Assembly (NCBI RefSeq): GCF_014109825.1
Contig: NZ_CP059576.1
Coordinates: forward strand, 1,287,001-1,351,000
Length of the DNA: 64,000 nucleotides
DNA from: Legionella sp. PC997
Lineage (GTDB): Bacteria; Pseudomonadota; Gammaproteobacteria; Legionellales; Legionellaceae
Direction: 5' to 3'
The stretch's first letter is position 1. The number at the start of each line of letters is the position of its first letter. Shown here one piece after another: positions 9,061 through 17,944 of the stretch. Both the position numbers and the translations under genes were made by a program. The notes under the pieces were generated by a model, which saw nothing but the letters and a program-made list of their open reading frames with translations, did no database searches and had not been told where the DNA came from.

Positions 9061-9654
9061 TTAGTTAGTTAGTTGATTCTTACCAACTGATACTTCTAAC
9101 TCTTGTGAAAGAGATTGGCTTTCACCTTGCTTTTTCACAGATTGAAGAGCTTGTCTCATGTCTACCGTATTGCTCTTCGGATGTTTAAGAAGATATTTTT
9201 CTTCAGCCATGTCTAATAGCTTAAAGGCATCAGTGGCATGACCGCCTTGAGCAAAACCACCAGCCATCTGCGAATATAGCTTAGGTAATTGATCAGGATG
9301 GTCTTTTTCTACCATAGTTAAAAATTTATCTGCTTGCTCTTTATGTCCTCCTAGAGCGAAGCCAAATCCTATAGAATTCAATAGGCCAGGCACTTCGTAA
9401 GGATTTTCCTTTTTAACATTGTCTAATAAATTATAAGCCGCCTTAAAATGGCCACCAACAGCAAAACCGCCTCCTAAATTGTATAAAACTTTAGGAACCT
9501 CGTCAGGATGATCTTTTTTTGCTCTCTCTATCAGAGTATTAGCAGAATCTTCGTCACCTTTAATACCAAAACCTTTTGCCATTTCTTGCAACATCGCTGG
9601 AATAGGATTAGATCTGGCAGCACTTCGTTTTGCCTCAAGTTTATCTATTGACAT
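9061..9654 (-). CDS. Helical repeat protein with near-perfect 35-residue repeats
   Basis: 197 residues with four tandem repeats of 35 residues between about 20 and 160. The consensus is GGFAVGGHxxxAxxLLxxV, then a charged turn and PxxxPxxL. The second to fourth units carry GGFAVGGH, GFALGGH and GGFAQGGH. The helix-turn-helix spacing resembles TPR or PPR units, but the Gly-rich signature is distinct. AAGG lies upstream of the ATG. The next gene (7988-9040) is a longer, more diverged paralogue, so the pair arose by tandem duplication and is probably co-transcribed. Function unknown. Confidence 0.65.
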   Translation of the reverse strand: MSIDKLEAKRSAARSNPIPAMLQEMAKGFGIKGDEDSANTLIERAKKDHPDEVPKVLYNLGGGFAVGGHFKAAYNLLDNVKKENPYEVPGLLNSIGFGFALGGHKEQADKFLTMVEKDHPDQLPKLYSQMAGGFAQGGHATDAFKLLDMAEEKYLLKHPKSNTVDMRQALQSVKKQGESQSLSQELEVSVGKNQLTN

Positions 9655-9862
9655 TTCTTAACCTTAAATAATTATAAATAATATAAAAAGTATATCAAAA
9701 CCATTAATAGAATATTTTTTAATCATTTTAGTTTACATTAATTTTACAAAATGAGGTATCAACCCTGATGGAACGTCACTTTCCGTTAATGAGGAAGATG
9801 AGAATCAACTTGAATACACAGCAATTTCTATACTTGCGAAATAGGCTTAAGGGAGTAGAAAC

Positions 9863-9895
9863 GTAGCCCGGATTAGCGACAGTAATTCGGGCTAC
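9863..9895. repeat. REP-like hairpin element
   Basis: GTAGCCCG and CGGGCTAC form a perfect 8-bp stem that can extend into ATT/AAT. It is related to the hairpins at 6570 and 23203. The flanking bases (CTTGCGAAATAGGCTTAA upstream, CTAATTG downstream) also match the 23.2 kb copy. Confidence 0.65.
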
Positions 9896-9913
9896 TACAC
9901 CACTAATTGCTTT

Positions 9914-9975
9914 TAAAGATCAGTTATATTGAGATTTCCTATCCACTTTTGGTTCACCCTAGTTCCTGGGGAATG
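9914..9975 (-). pseudogene. Remnant of the 3' end of a second PP2C-like gene
   Basis: Read on the minus strand, the core 9920-9955 gives EPKVDRKSQYN then stop. The end of the PP2C-like protein at 23295-25592 is EPKADTQSQYDLKL. Flanking non-coding bases on the downstream side are shared as well (9833-9978 against about 23171-23350). I infer a duplicated locus of which only this tail remains. Confidence 0.55.
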
Positions 9976-10113
9976 TATTAAAACCGATTAAAATTTGGTT
10001 ATTTGATTATATTACAATCAAATTATGAATCTTCTTCTATTTTGATTTGAAGGCTTCGTCGTAGGATATTGCATATTACTGTTTGCATTTTAACCAATCT
10101 ATATGGGATCAGT

Positions 10114-10503
10114 ATGGATAATACAGATATATCAGATGATGTGAGGCGTTTCATATTGAATAGTGTTCCCTCCATTCCATATCTTGAAGTGATACTATTA
10201 ATGCGTAATGAACCTCACCGTGAGTGGAGTTTACATGATGTAGCTCAACGTATTTTTATCAGTGATTCCTCCGCTGAAGAGATTCTAAGGCAATTATTGA
10301 ATGCTGGTGTAATAATGGTTTCCACCCAATGGCCACCTTTATACCAATTTTATCCCAGAGACGACTTCTTAAAAAACATCCTTGATCAGTTAGCAGCTAC
10401 TTATTCAACACATTTGATAGAAGTAACAAATTTAATCCATTCTAATATTGATCAAAAAGCACATCGATTTGCTAATGCATTCACTTGGAAAAAGGATACC
10501 TGA
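10114..10503 (+). CDS. Small winged-helix-like protein
   Basis: About 129 residues from the ATG at 10114, which has GGGA at good spacing; the frame is open further upstream. Residues about 25-85 look like a winged helix (EWSLHDVAQRIFISDSSAEE, then LLNAGVI). That resembles a domain that reads inputs through a helix-turn-helix, as in Rrf2/ArsR-like regulators. It heads a three-gene operon with two small membrane proteins; the next ATG is 3 bases after its stop. It may regulate the operon or partner the membrane proteins. Function otherwise unknown. Confidence 0.65.
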   Translation: MDNTDISDDVRRFILNSVPSIPYLEVILLMRNEPHREWSLHDVAQRIFISDSSAEEILRQLLNAGVIMVSTQWPPLYQFYPRDDFLKNILDQLAATYSTHLIEVTNLIHSNIDQKAHRFANAFTWKKDT

Positions 10504-10505
10504 CT

Positions 10506-10766
10506 ATGGCAGCCATCATCTACATTCTATGTACTATCACAGCTGTGATTTGTGCTTGGTTACTTTTAAGTAATTATGCCAAACAAAAATCTATCATCCT
10601 ACTTTGGGGTGGTTTGTGCTTTTTGGGCTTAACAATTAACAATCTGCTCCTTGTATTGGATGCTTTTGTTTTTATGGAGACAGATTTATCAACTATAAGA
10701 TTGTTAACTGGTTTAATTTCGTTGCTACTCTTTCTATTTGGGCTAATATGGGAGGAGAAGTCATGA
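10506..10766 (+). CDS. DUF5985-like small membrane protein 1
   Basis: 86 residues with three predicted transmembrane helices (starting AAIIYILCTITAVICAWLLL). The ATG at 10506 has AAAGGA upstream and follows the wHTH stop by two bases; a longer TTG-started frame is less likely. It overlaps the next gene by ATGA, so the two are translationally coupled. Paired small membrane proteins of this kind are common in proteobacteria next to short regulators. No biochemical role is known to me. Confidence 0.65.
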   Translation: MAAIIYILCTITAVICAWLLLSNYAKQKSIILLWGGLCFLGLTINNLLLVLDAFVFMETDLSTIRLLTGLISLLLFLFGLIWEEKS

Positions 10767-11020
10767 TGATAAATGCAATGCTTGTTGGAGCATTTGTAAT
10801 GGCTTCTATAATTGTCAGCCTATTCTTTCTTCGTTTCTGGAAAAGTACCAGTGATCGTTTTTTTCTCTATTTCGCAACCTCCTTTTTGTTAGAAGCTTTA
10901 AGTAGAGTCATCATTGGAACAACTAATATACAAAATGAGAATCCGCTCATTTATTTAATCAGGTTGGTTGCTTATATTTTGATTATTATTGCCATTTACG
11001 AGAAAAATAAAAAAACGTAG
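10763..11020 (+). CDS. DUF5985-like small membrane protein 2
   Basis: 85 residues with three transmembrane helices and the segment FFLRFWKSTSDRFFLYFATS, which is typical of DUF5985 proteins. The start ATG at 10763 overlaps the upstream stop (ATGA) and has a strong GGAGG seven bases before it. It forms the end of the wHTH-membrane-membrane operon. Probably an inner-membrane partner of the preceding protein; function unknown. Confidence 0.7.
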   Translation: MMINAMLVGAFVMASIIVSLFFLRFWKSTSDRFFLYFATSFLLEALSRVIIGTTNIQNENPLIYLIRLVAYILIIIAIYEKNKKT

Positions 11021-11271
11021 ATAAAGCGAACAGTATAAATTAACTTATGAAGATTGTAATGTAATGAACCTTCCGATCACTGAGTTGGCTTATTGTTATA
11101 GAGCATATACAACATAAGGCAATAAGATATGATTATAAAAGATAAAGAGCATATATATTTGGATGGAAGATAAATAGTGCTAACGACAATAAACTGTCTA
11201 TTACAACTATAGACTTTATTAAACTAATAAGATTTCGCAAGTTTTGAAATGTAATAAATAAGGATATTAAA

Positions 11272-12807
11272 TTGCACATAATTTCAAAAGGTCAATACTG
11301 GTACAGGTCAATATTAATATTGATTCTTATTTTGCAAAAGACATTTGCTAGTGACATTGATAATGTTGATTTACAAGTCGCCCAATATATTGATAAAAGC
11401 TGGAATTTATTAACACGCGACAATTGGGTTCAATCCAGTGTGGATCCAAAATTATCAATTGATGAATTGATAGTGTATTTACCCAAAGATGAAAATATTA
11501 AGGCAGTAAGGCAAAAAAATATAAAAAACTTTGAAATCAAGTTTAAGTATTTACCTAAAAATTATACTCAAATAAAAAAACATGGGCTACTTTTTTTGCC
11601 ATATCCATATGTAGTCCCTGGAGGTCGGTTTAATGAAATGTATGCTTGGGACAGCTTTTTTATTGAATTGGGCCTTCTCAAGAATAATCGATTTGCGCTT
11701 GCAAAGGGTATGGTGGATAATTTAATTTATGAAGTAATAAATTATGGAACTATTCTAAATGCTAATCGCACCTATTATTTAGGAAGAACACAGCCACCTG
11801 TGCTCACTGAAATGATATTGGCTTATTATCAAAAAGATTCTGATAAGCTTTGGTTAAAATCTACTTTACCCGCAATTCAAAAATTATATCATTTTTGGAC
11901 ATCTCCCCCTCATGTAATACCAAACATTGGCTTATCTCGATATTACTCGGATGGAGAAGGGCCCACACCTGAAGAGTCGCCATTATATTATGAAAAAGTA
12001 TTAAATTATTTTAAAACCCATTCCGTAATTGAATATGATAAAACACTGTTTTATGACTATCAGCACAATAAATTAACACCTTATTTTTATATTGCTGATC
12101 GCACAATACGCGAATCTGGTCTTGATATTACTGCAAAGTATGGGCCTTTTGGTATTGGAATATTAGATTATGCTCCTGTAGATTTAAATGTTCTATTATA
12201 TAAAATGGAGCGAGATACACAGAAAATCTATGAGATTTTAGGTGATTCTGAAGAGGCGATGCAATGGCAAGAGCGTGCCAAAATTCGAGTGAGTAATATA
12301 AATCGCTATTTATGGGATGAGGCTTCGGGTTATTATCTGGATTACGACTTTAAAAAGAAACAACGAAAATTTTATCCGTTTGCCACAACCTTTTATCCTT
12401 TATGGGCAGGAATCGCCTCAAAAGAACAGGCTGCAGCAGTAGTGGGACATTTACCCGATTTATTAAAGAAAGGGGGAATTGTAACAAGCGTTAACGACTC
12501 TGGATTACAATGGGATGCTCCATTTGGATGGGCTCCAATGCAATATTTTGCTGTGCTTGGTCTTGAAAAATATGGCTATAAAAAGTTTGCAATAGAAGTA
12601 GCGAGCAAATTCATTAATACCGTAAATAGAGGGTTTCAAAAGAACCACGCGATTTTTGAAAAATATGATGTTAATACATTAAGTACGCGTACAGATAACA
12701 AAATTAAATACAGCTACGCTACGAATGAAATTGGATTTGGTTGGACGAATGGAGTTTATTTGATTTTTTCAGAACTCCTTGAACAATCAAAATCTGTGAA
12801 GGATTAA
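11272..12807 (+). CDS. treA: Periplasmic trehalase (GH37)
   Basis: 511 residues. It hydrolyses trehalose to two glucose molecules, in the periplasm, since a signal peptide is present (hydrophobic SILILILILQ, likely cleaved after FAS). Both trehalase signatures are visible: PGGRFNEMYAWDSFF near residue 120 and QWDAPFGWAPMQ near 410. Family catalytic residues map to the Asp of RESGLD (the usual ESGWD has Trp here replaced by Leu) and the Glu of FEKYD near the C-terminus. The start is TTG with AAGGA seven bases upstream. It stands alone. Trehalose use fits growth on plant, fungal or amoebal sugars, or osmolyte recycling. Confidence 0.92.
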   Translation: MHIISKGQYWYRSILILILILQKTFASDIDNVDLQVAQYIDKSWNLLTRDNWVQSSVDPKLSIDELIVYLPKDENIKAVRQKNIKNFEIKFKYLPKNYTQIKKHGLLFLPYPYVVPGGRFNEMYAWDSFFIELGLLKNNRFALAKGMVDNLIYEVINYGTILNANRTYYLGRTQPPVLTEMILAYYQKDSDKLWLKSTLPAIQKLYHFWTSPPHVIPNIGLSRYYSDGEGPTPEESPLYYEKVLNYFKTHSVIEYDKTLFYDYQHNKLTPYFYIADRTIRESGLDITAKYGPFGIGILDYAPVDLNVLLYKMERDTQKIYEILGDSEEAMQWQERAKIRVSNINRYLWDEASGYYLDYDFKKKQRKFYPFATTFYPLWAGIASKEQAAAVVGHLPDLLKKGGIVTSVNDSGLQWDAPFGWAPMQYFAVLGLEKYGYKKFAIEVASKFINTVNRGFQKNHAIFEKYDVNTLSTRTDNKIKYSYATNEIGFGWTNGVYLIFSELLEQSKSVKD

Positions 12808-12992
12808 CTTATTGACATCCACTACAGTGGTTCAGTGAGCGAGAAACGCCCCTATTTATACCGTCTAATGCATTAAAAAAGAGGCTTTCTCATAAATAAC
12901 AAGGGAATTTTAAAAAACGTCTGAGTATTTTTTATCTATATTTAGACACCATAGAATATTCAGCGTCTCATAGGCTCCAAGACATCCAGTCT

Positions 12993-13415
12993 TCAAAATT
13001 CTTGATTTGTCATATTTGTCTGCTTAGATGAAATTTTATTGCAACAATTTAGGCTGACAAAGTCTTCGGAGTCATTGGTAATTCCTAAGCTGGATTCAGG
13101 CTCTAATTCAAATGAGAAACCATCCTTAAAATTATCGGCGGTCAATAAAATCATAACAGTGCCTTCAGGCATAGTTAATTTATTGATAATGCTCTTATTT
13201 TTTATTGCAATAAAACTTAATAAGTTCTCAGTATTTTGTTCTTTGGACTCCAGATTACATTTCAATTTTCTTGTAAAATTTCCTTGTATAAGAAATTGTT
13301 CGCCAGGAGCGAGATCGAATAAACAATTTGATGTACCCGATATACTATTTGAGTAAATCGACCATAATAAGAAATTAACTTCCAAAAACTTATTGATTAT
13401 TTTTCTAATGTTCAT
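12993..13415 (-). CDS. Small, probably exported protein of unknown function
   Basis: 140 residues with a hydrophobic N-terminal segment (FLEVNFLLWSIYSNSISG) that may act as a signal peptide. Four cysteines lie in the rest (NCLFD, KLKCNL, LNCCN). GAGG precedes the ATG. It follows the AsnB-like gene by 32 bases on the same strand, so it may be the last gene of the osmolyte-like operon. No domain recognised. Confidence 0.6.
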   Translation of the reverse strand: MNIRKIINKFLEVNFLLWSIYSNSISGTSNCLFDLAPGEQFLIQGNFTRKLKCNLESKEQNTENLLSFIAIKNKSIINKLTMPEGTVMILLTADNFKDGFSFELEPESSLGITNDSEDFVSLNCCNKISSKQTNMTNQEF

Positions 13416-13447
13416 ATTCTACCTCTAAAAATCTCATAAAAATCTAC

Positions 13448-15232
13448 TTATAACTTATGCTGCTGTAGCCAATATTCAAGCAAACCAACTTGCCACAGCT
13501 TAGAAATACCCGAAGGAGTAAAATTCTTCGCTGATTTTGTAAATAAGCTTTGAACTCCCCCTAAATTAAAAATGCCTCTTTTTGTTATATTTTCGGAAGA
13601 AAGTACTTCACGCATTAGCTCCAAAGTACTTCCCTCTAAATATTTCAACGCAGGAACTGGAAAATAGCCTTTTGGTCGATCTACAATTTGTTTAGGGAGC
13701 ATTTTCCTTCCAAGCTGTTTTAAAATATATTTACCTCCTTGGGGCAATTTGTATTGAAGGGGCATAGACGTTGCAAGTTTGAGCATCTCTTCATCCAAAA
13801 AAGGTACTCTTGCTTCGAGACTTGCTGCCATGGTCATATTATCAACTCGGCTTAAAGGTCCGTTTGATAATGCGAAGGTACTTTCATATTTAAGTAAATT
13901 GTCAATCGGGTTTTTAGAATTATTTTCTTCACACAGCTTAATTAAAAAATCGGAAGCATGAAATGTCGTTTGAAAGTCTGGCATTACAAGTTGTTGATAT
14001 TCTTTAAAAGAGCGATCTGCTACCTTATTAAAAATTATTTGCGCTGATTGTGAGGGTAAATCAGGATTTACTTGTATATGTTGAAACCAATGATATCCAG
14101 CAAAAATTTCATCTGCACCTTGACCTGAAAGAACTACTTTAACATGTTTGGATACCTCATGAGACAGAAGATAAAAGCCAATATTGTCATGACTCAACAT
14201 AGGTTCTGACATTGCAAAAATACAATCCCCTAATGAATCGGCTAACTGCTTATTTGAAATATAAATTTGCTGATGTTGAGTATTAAATTTTGAAGCAATG
14301 AGATTCGAATATAAGAATTCGTCACCTTGCTCCCCATTTACACCATCGAACCCAATAGAGAATGTTTGAATTTCTTGTTGTCGTAGTTTGGAAGCGATCG
14401 CTACAAGTAATGAAGAGTCTAATCCTCCAGAAAGTAAGATACCTACAGGAACATCTGCTGCTAATTGGCGATGAGTGGCTGATTTTAATACTTCGTAAGT
14501 TTCTTTTACCCAATAATTTTCATCCCGAGAATGTTCTGCTTTTGAATTATCAAATTTTAAATCCCAGTAACTCTCTTCTTCAATTTTCCCATCGGGGTAA
14601 ACGGTCATAAGGGAACCTGGAGAAAGTTTCTTTACACCAGATAGGATAGTAAGGGGTTCAGGAACTGCATGGAAGGTTAGATAATAATGAAGTGCAATTT
14701 TATCAATCGAGGTATCGACATTACCAAATTCAATTAAAGCAGGTAATGTGGATGCAAATTTGAATCCATAATTTGCATCAGAAGTATAATAAAGTGGTTT
14801 AATGCCTAAACGATCACGGGCAAGTATCAATTTACCTGTATTTTGCTCCCAGATCGCAAAAGCAAACATACCATAAATACGGTATACACAATCTTTCCCC
14901 CAAGCATGGTAGGCCTTAAGAAGCACCTCCGTATCACTATTGGAAATAAAAGAATATCCTTTAGATTTTAGGATTTCACGTAACTCAGTAAAATTATAAA
15001 TTGCTCCATTAAAAACCAATGCTAAACCTAAATCTGGATCAACCATAGGTTGCATTCCTAGATTTGATAAATCAAAAATTTTAAGTCTTCTGTGCCCCAG
15101 CGCTAAACTTTTCGTCAGGTATATATTGCCATCATCAGGTCCTCGGTTAAACTGTTTAAGTAAAGCCTTTTCTAGGTTAAAAAGAGGTATAGTTCTTTTA
15201 TTGAATTGAAATTCACCGGCGATACCACACAT
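13448..15232 (-). CDS. asnO: N-acetylglutaminylglutamine amidotransferase-like (AsnB family)
   Basis: 594 residues. The N-terminal class II glutaminase domain starts at Cys2 (MCGIAGEF). The C-terminal asparagine-synthetase domain carries the PPi loop SGGLDSS. It uses glutamine ammonia to amidate a carboxylate. Several stretches match, from memory, the TIGR03104 branch that amidates N-acetylglutaminylglutamine, not true AsnB: ALGHRRLKIFDLS, MQPMVDPDLGL, KAYHAWG, FASTLPALIEFG and SHEVSKHVKVVLSGQGADE. AAGGAG precedes the ATG. It is 14 bases after the GNAT gene, within a GCS2-GNAT-AsnO operon. Plain AsnB is the alternative call. Confidence 0.85.
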   Translation of the reverse strand: MCGIAGEFQFNKRTIPLFNLEKALLKQFNRGPDDGNIYLTKSLALGHRRLKIFDLSNLGMQPMVDPDLGLALVFNGAIYNFTELREILKSKGYSFISNSDTEVLLKAYHAWGKDCVYRIYGMFAFAIWEQNTGKLILARDRLGIKPLYYTSDANYGFKFASTLPALIEFGNVDTSIDKIALHYYLTFHAVPEPLTILSGVKKLSPGSLMTVYPDGKIEEESYWDLKFDNSKAEHSRDENYWVKETYEVLKSATHRQLAADVPVGILLSGGLDSSLLVAIASKLRQQEIQTFSIGFDGVNGEQGDEFLYSNLIASKFNTQHQQIYISNKQLADSLGDCIFAMSEPMLSHDNIGFYLLSHEVSKHVKVVLSGQGADEIFAGYHWFQHIQVNPDLPSQSAQIIFNKVADRSFKEYQQLVMPDFQTTFHASDFLIKLCEENNSKNPIDNLLKYESTFALSNGPLSRVDNMTMAASLEARVPFLDEEMLKLATSMPLQYKLPQGGKYILKQLGRKMLPKQIVDRPKGYFPVPALKYLEGSTLELMREVLSSENITKRGIFNLGGVQSLFTKSAKNFTPSGISKLWQVGLLEYWLQQHKL

Positions 15233-15246
15233 AGTTACTCCTTGTT

Positions 15247-15939
15247 TTATAATTTTGCGGTTAAGCCATTAAATTCATCTACCTGGAGAGTAGAGGTTTT
15301 TAATGGCTTAAAAAATAATAGACGTGGTTGATCACCGAACTTAGTAAATACTTCCTGTTCCTGATGTTTTAGTGTCTTCTGTAAAATTCTTTTAGAACCT
15401 TCATTTGATGGATGAACTGTTGCAACAATTTCTCTAATATTCTTTTCTAAAGTTTCATTGGCGCTCTCAGAAATAATATGTTTAATAAACTTTTTTCCTA
15501 AGATTGCAATTTCAGTTCCATAACCTTTTCCCCAAAAAGCATGATCAATAATATAAGCAATCTCTCCGACATTTTGATGACCAACTCCTATATTGGAGAA
15601 ATCGTTTAAAGAATGTTTTAAATGGAGATAACCAATAAACTCTTGTGTCGATGAATGGTAAATTGAAAACACTGAAAATTTGTTGTCGGAGTTCCAATAT
15701 TTCGTTTCACTTTGTATAAATTCCCTTACAGCTGCAGGTGTCCATGTTTTTCCTTCACCAAACATCCTTATATTTTCAAGATTCACTAAAAGATGAGTAT
15801 ATTTATCGATTAAAAAACTTTCTTCATCTTGGTTAAGGGATCTGGCCTCCAATCGGTTCGAACAAATTGTATACTGATTCAAATCACTCTTGATGATTAC
15901 ATTACCCAATTTTTTTGATGTATAGGTTATTTGTTTCAT
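15247..15939 (-). CDS. GNAT N-acetyltransferase, operon partner of AsnO-like
   Basis: 230 residues with a GNAT fold of the RimJ/RimL type. IGYLHLKHSL forms a central strand and the acetyl-CoA loop follows at AYIIDHAFWGKGYGTEIAIL; a conserved ATVHPSNEGSKRIL segment follows. It should transfer acetyl from acetyl-CoA to an amine. In the known NAGGN pathway the acetyltransferase is fused to an ATP-grasp ligase; here it is free-standing between a GCS2 ligase (42 bases upstream) and the amidotransferase (14 bases downstream). A strong AGAGGAGG precedes the ATG. Acetylation of a dipeptide or amino acid in this operon is inferred. Confidence 0.8.
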   Translation of the reverse strand: MKQITYTSKKLGNVIIKSDLNQYTICSNRLEARSLNQDEESFLIDKYTHLLVNLENIRMFGEGKTWTPAAVREFIQSETKYWNSDNKFSVFSIYHSSTQEFIGYLHLKHSLNDFSNIGVGHQNVGEIAYIIDHAFWGKGYGTEIAILGKKFIKHIISESANETLEKNIREIVATVHPSNEGSKRILQKTLKHQEQEVFTKFGDQPRLLFFKPLKTSTLQVDEFNGLTAKL

Positions 15940-15981
15940 TAATGTCCTCCTCTAGTTTTTATTAATAGTGATTCCCTTCAG

Positions 15982-17196
15982 TTAAGTGATAACTGATTCA
16001 CGTCTGTATAGAGGAGTTTGCAGTAAGAATTCGCTTACGTTGTGTTTCACAATATCTTTAAGACAATGGTTATGAGCAAATACTTTACGTTGTCGTTCGG
16101 AACTAGTGCCGGAAGCCATAATCATTTTAAGAGTAGAAAAATAAGTTTGATAGCCCAATTGTTGAATGTATGGGGTTAATTTTTCAACCCATTCATTGAT
16201 ATCTTCGCGCATCAATTTGGTTTTACCTTCGGTGTTCATTACTAGTTCAGCATCCAATCCATAACGAATTGCTCGCCATTTGTTTTCGCGAGAAAGCCAA
16301 AAAGGAGGATAGGCAACTGACTCAAGCCAACTGCCATTATCAGCAAACCAATGTGCAAGAGTATGAATTAAGGCAACTAAAGCAAGTGTTTCTGATAAAG
16401 TGGCGGCTCCATCACAAACACGAATTTCTAATGTTCCAAAACTGGGACTTGGCCTTAAATCCCACCACAAGTCTTTAAGTGATTTAATCGAACCGCATAA
16501 TTTTAATGACTTATATAGATGCTCAAAATCTTGCCATGTTCGGACATGATAGGGTTGTCCTGCAGTGGGTAGCGCTTCATAAGTAGTTGGTCTACACGAA
16601 GCAAGCCCTGTATCTATTCCTTGCCAGAACGGAGAGCTTGAAGATAGCGCCAATAAATGAGGTAAAAAATACATGAAAAAATTGTTAAAACGAATGCAGT
16701 CTTCCCCACTGGACATACCAATATGCACATGTAAGCCATATACGCTCATACGCCGGGTTAGCCATTGATTACGGTCAATGAGCTCTTGGTAACGAGTCGT
16801 AGGAGAAACTACCCAATCGGAGTATTTTGAGAAAGGATGAGACCCCGTTGTAGAAAATAAGATCCCTAAATCTTTTGTTTCTGTTTGTAATGAAGCGAGT
16901 GTAGCATAAAGGTCATCTTCAACCTCTTGGGCAGTGGAACATTTATCTGTAGTCACTTCTATAGTACTTAAATAAAACTCTTGTTTAATTTTTTCCAGAT
17001 GGGCTGTAGCACTAAGCACATCAGTTGCTCTTGAGCATAGGTTATAGTTTTTTGAGTCAATGAGCTGGAGCTCAATTTCTACTCCTAATGTTAATACTCC
17101 ATTACTATTAAAATAAATCTCTTCTTTTTCAGGGGCGCTGGCTAATTGCGCTTCACTCTTGGTTGATTTTAAGAGTTGGTTAATTTGATTATCCAT
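15982..17196 (-). CDS. Carboxylate-amine ligase, GCS2 (YbdK-like) family
   Basis: 404 residues of the glutamate-cysteine ligase 2 family, which joins a glutamyl carboxylate to an amine with ATP. Visible motifs are GVEIELQLID near residue 35, IEVTT near 78, SVYGLHVHIGM near 150 (metal/ATP site) and FGTLEIRVCDGAA near 255. It is first in the operon GCS2-GNAT-AsnO. AGGAGG lies about 10 bases before the ATG. It is a paralogue of 60895-62019 in this window. True gamma-glutamylcysteine synthesis is unproven for this family; the neighbours suggest it makes the peptide bond of a dipeptide-amide. Confidence 0.85.
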   Translation of the reverse strand: MDNQINQLLKSTKSEAQLASAPEKEEIYFNSNGVLTLGVEIELQLIDSKNYNLCSRATDVLSATAHLEKIKQEFYLSTIEVTTDKCSTAQEVEDDLYATLASLQTETKDLGILFSTTGSHPFSKYSDWVVSPTTRYQELIDRNQWLTRRMSVYGLHVHIGMSSGEDCIRFNNFFMYFLPHLLALSSSSPFWQGIDTGLASCRPTTYEALPTAGQPYHVRTWQDFEHLYKSLKLCGSIKSLKDLWWDLRPSPSFGTLEIRVCDGAATLSETLALVALIHTLAHWFADNGSWLESVAYPPFWLSRENKWRAIRYGLDAELVMNTEGKTKLMREDINEWVEKLTPYIQQLGYQTYFSTLKMIMASGTSSERQRKVFAHNHCLKDIVKHNVSEFLLQTPLYRRESVIT

Positions 17197-17248
17197 TCGA
17201 TAATCCTCCTTTTGTTGATATTATTTGAGAATTACTAAAGTGACTGGC

Positions 17249-17271
17249 ATATTGAAAATTAATTTCAATAT
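17249..17271. promoter_or_regulatory. Palindromic candidate operator in the MarR-GCS2 divergent promoter
   Basis: ATATTGAAA and TTTCAATAT are perfect 9-base inverted arms around ATTAA. The site lies 53 bases before the GCS2 start and about 160 before the MarR start. AT-rich palindromes of this size are typical MarR operators. Control of the GCS2-GNAT-AsnO operon by the adjacent regulator is inferred. Confidence 0.5.
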
Positions 17272-17429
17272 TATTTTTGAGGATACTTCTATAGTTATAT
17301 TGAATACTTGGATACAATAGTTAATGCCCTTAAATATTTATATCTGTTGATATGATTTGTACACAAAGTATTTGTCATGTTAATGGGTAAATTAGTTCAT
17401 TGCAACCGTTAATAGGTAAAGAATCCTCC

Positions 17430-17912
17430 ATGAGTGATATCGAGAAAAAATCGCTTGACAATAAAATAACAGCTGCCCAACAGTCAGAACAGCGTTCCAA
17501 AAGCATCATCCTTGCCTTACGAAAAATTATGCAGCAGATGGATTATCATTCCAGAAGATTAAACAAATGCTATGGTTTAACTGTTCCTCAAATAGTCTGT
17601 TTGTATGAAATTTATGAAAATGGAAGATTGACCATATCTGCTCTGTCCAAAAAAATTTATTTATCAATGAGCACTATTGTTGGGGTAATTGACCGTCTAG
17701 AAGAAAAACAATTTGTTAATCGAACACGTGATATTCATGACCGCCGTATTATTTATATAGATATTACAGAAAAAGGGAAAGAGTTTGTTTCAGCCTCCCC
17801 TTATCTTCTGCATAATAGATTGAACGATAACCTTCAGGTTTTAACTGTAGAGGAACAAATAGCCCTCGCTAATTCAATCAATTTATTAGTTGATCTTTTA
17901 AGAGATGTATAA
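17430..17912 (+). CDS. MarR family transcriptional regulator
   Basis: About 160 residues from the ATG at 17430; a TTG at 17400 would add ten. The winged helix is clear: LTVPQIVCLYEIYENGRLTI, then LSMSTIVGVIDRLEEKQFV and the wing RTRDIHDRRIIYIDITEKG. The DxRxxxxxLTxKG-type wing is diagnostic of MarR proteins. It is divergent from the GCS2-GNAT-AsnO operon and shares its promoter region, which holds a palindrome at 17249-17271. It probably represses that operon in response to a small ligand. Confidence 0.88.
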   Translation: MSDIEKKSLDNKITAAQQSEQRSKSIILALRKIMQQMDYHSRRLNKCYGLTVPQIVCLYEIYENGRLTISALSKKIYLSMSTIVGVIDRLEEKQFVNRTRDIHDRRIIYIDITEKGKEFVSASPYLLHNRLNDNLQVLTVEEQIALANSINLLVDLLRDV

Positions 17913-17944
17913 AATTTTTCTTAAATAGGAAATTTTTTTTCAAA

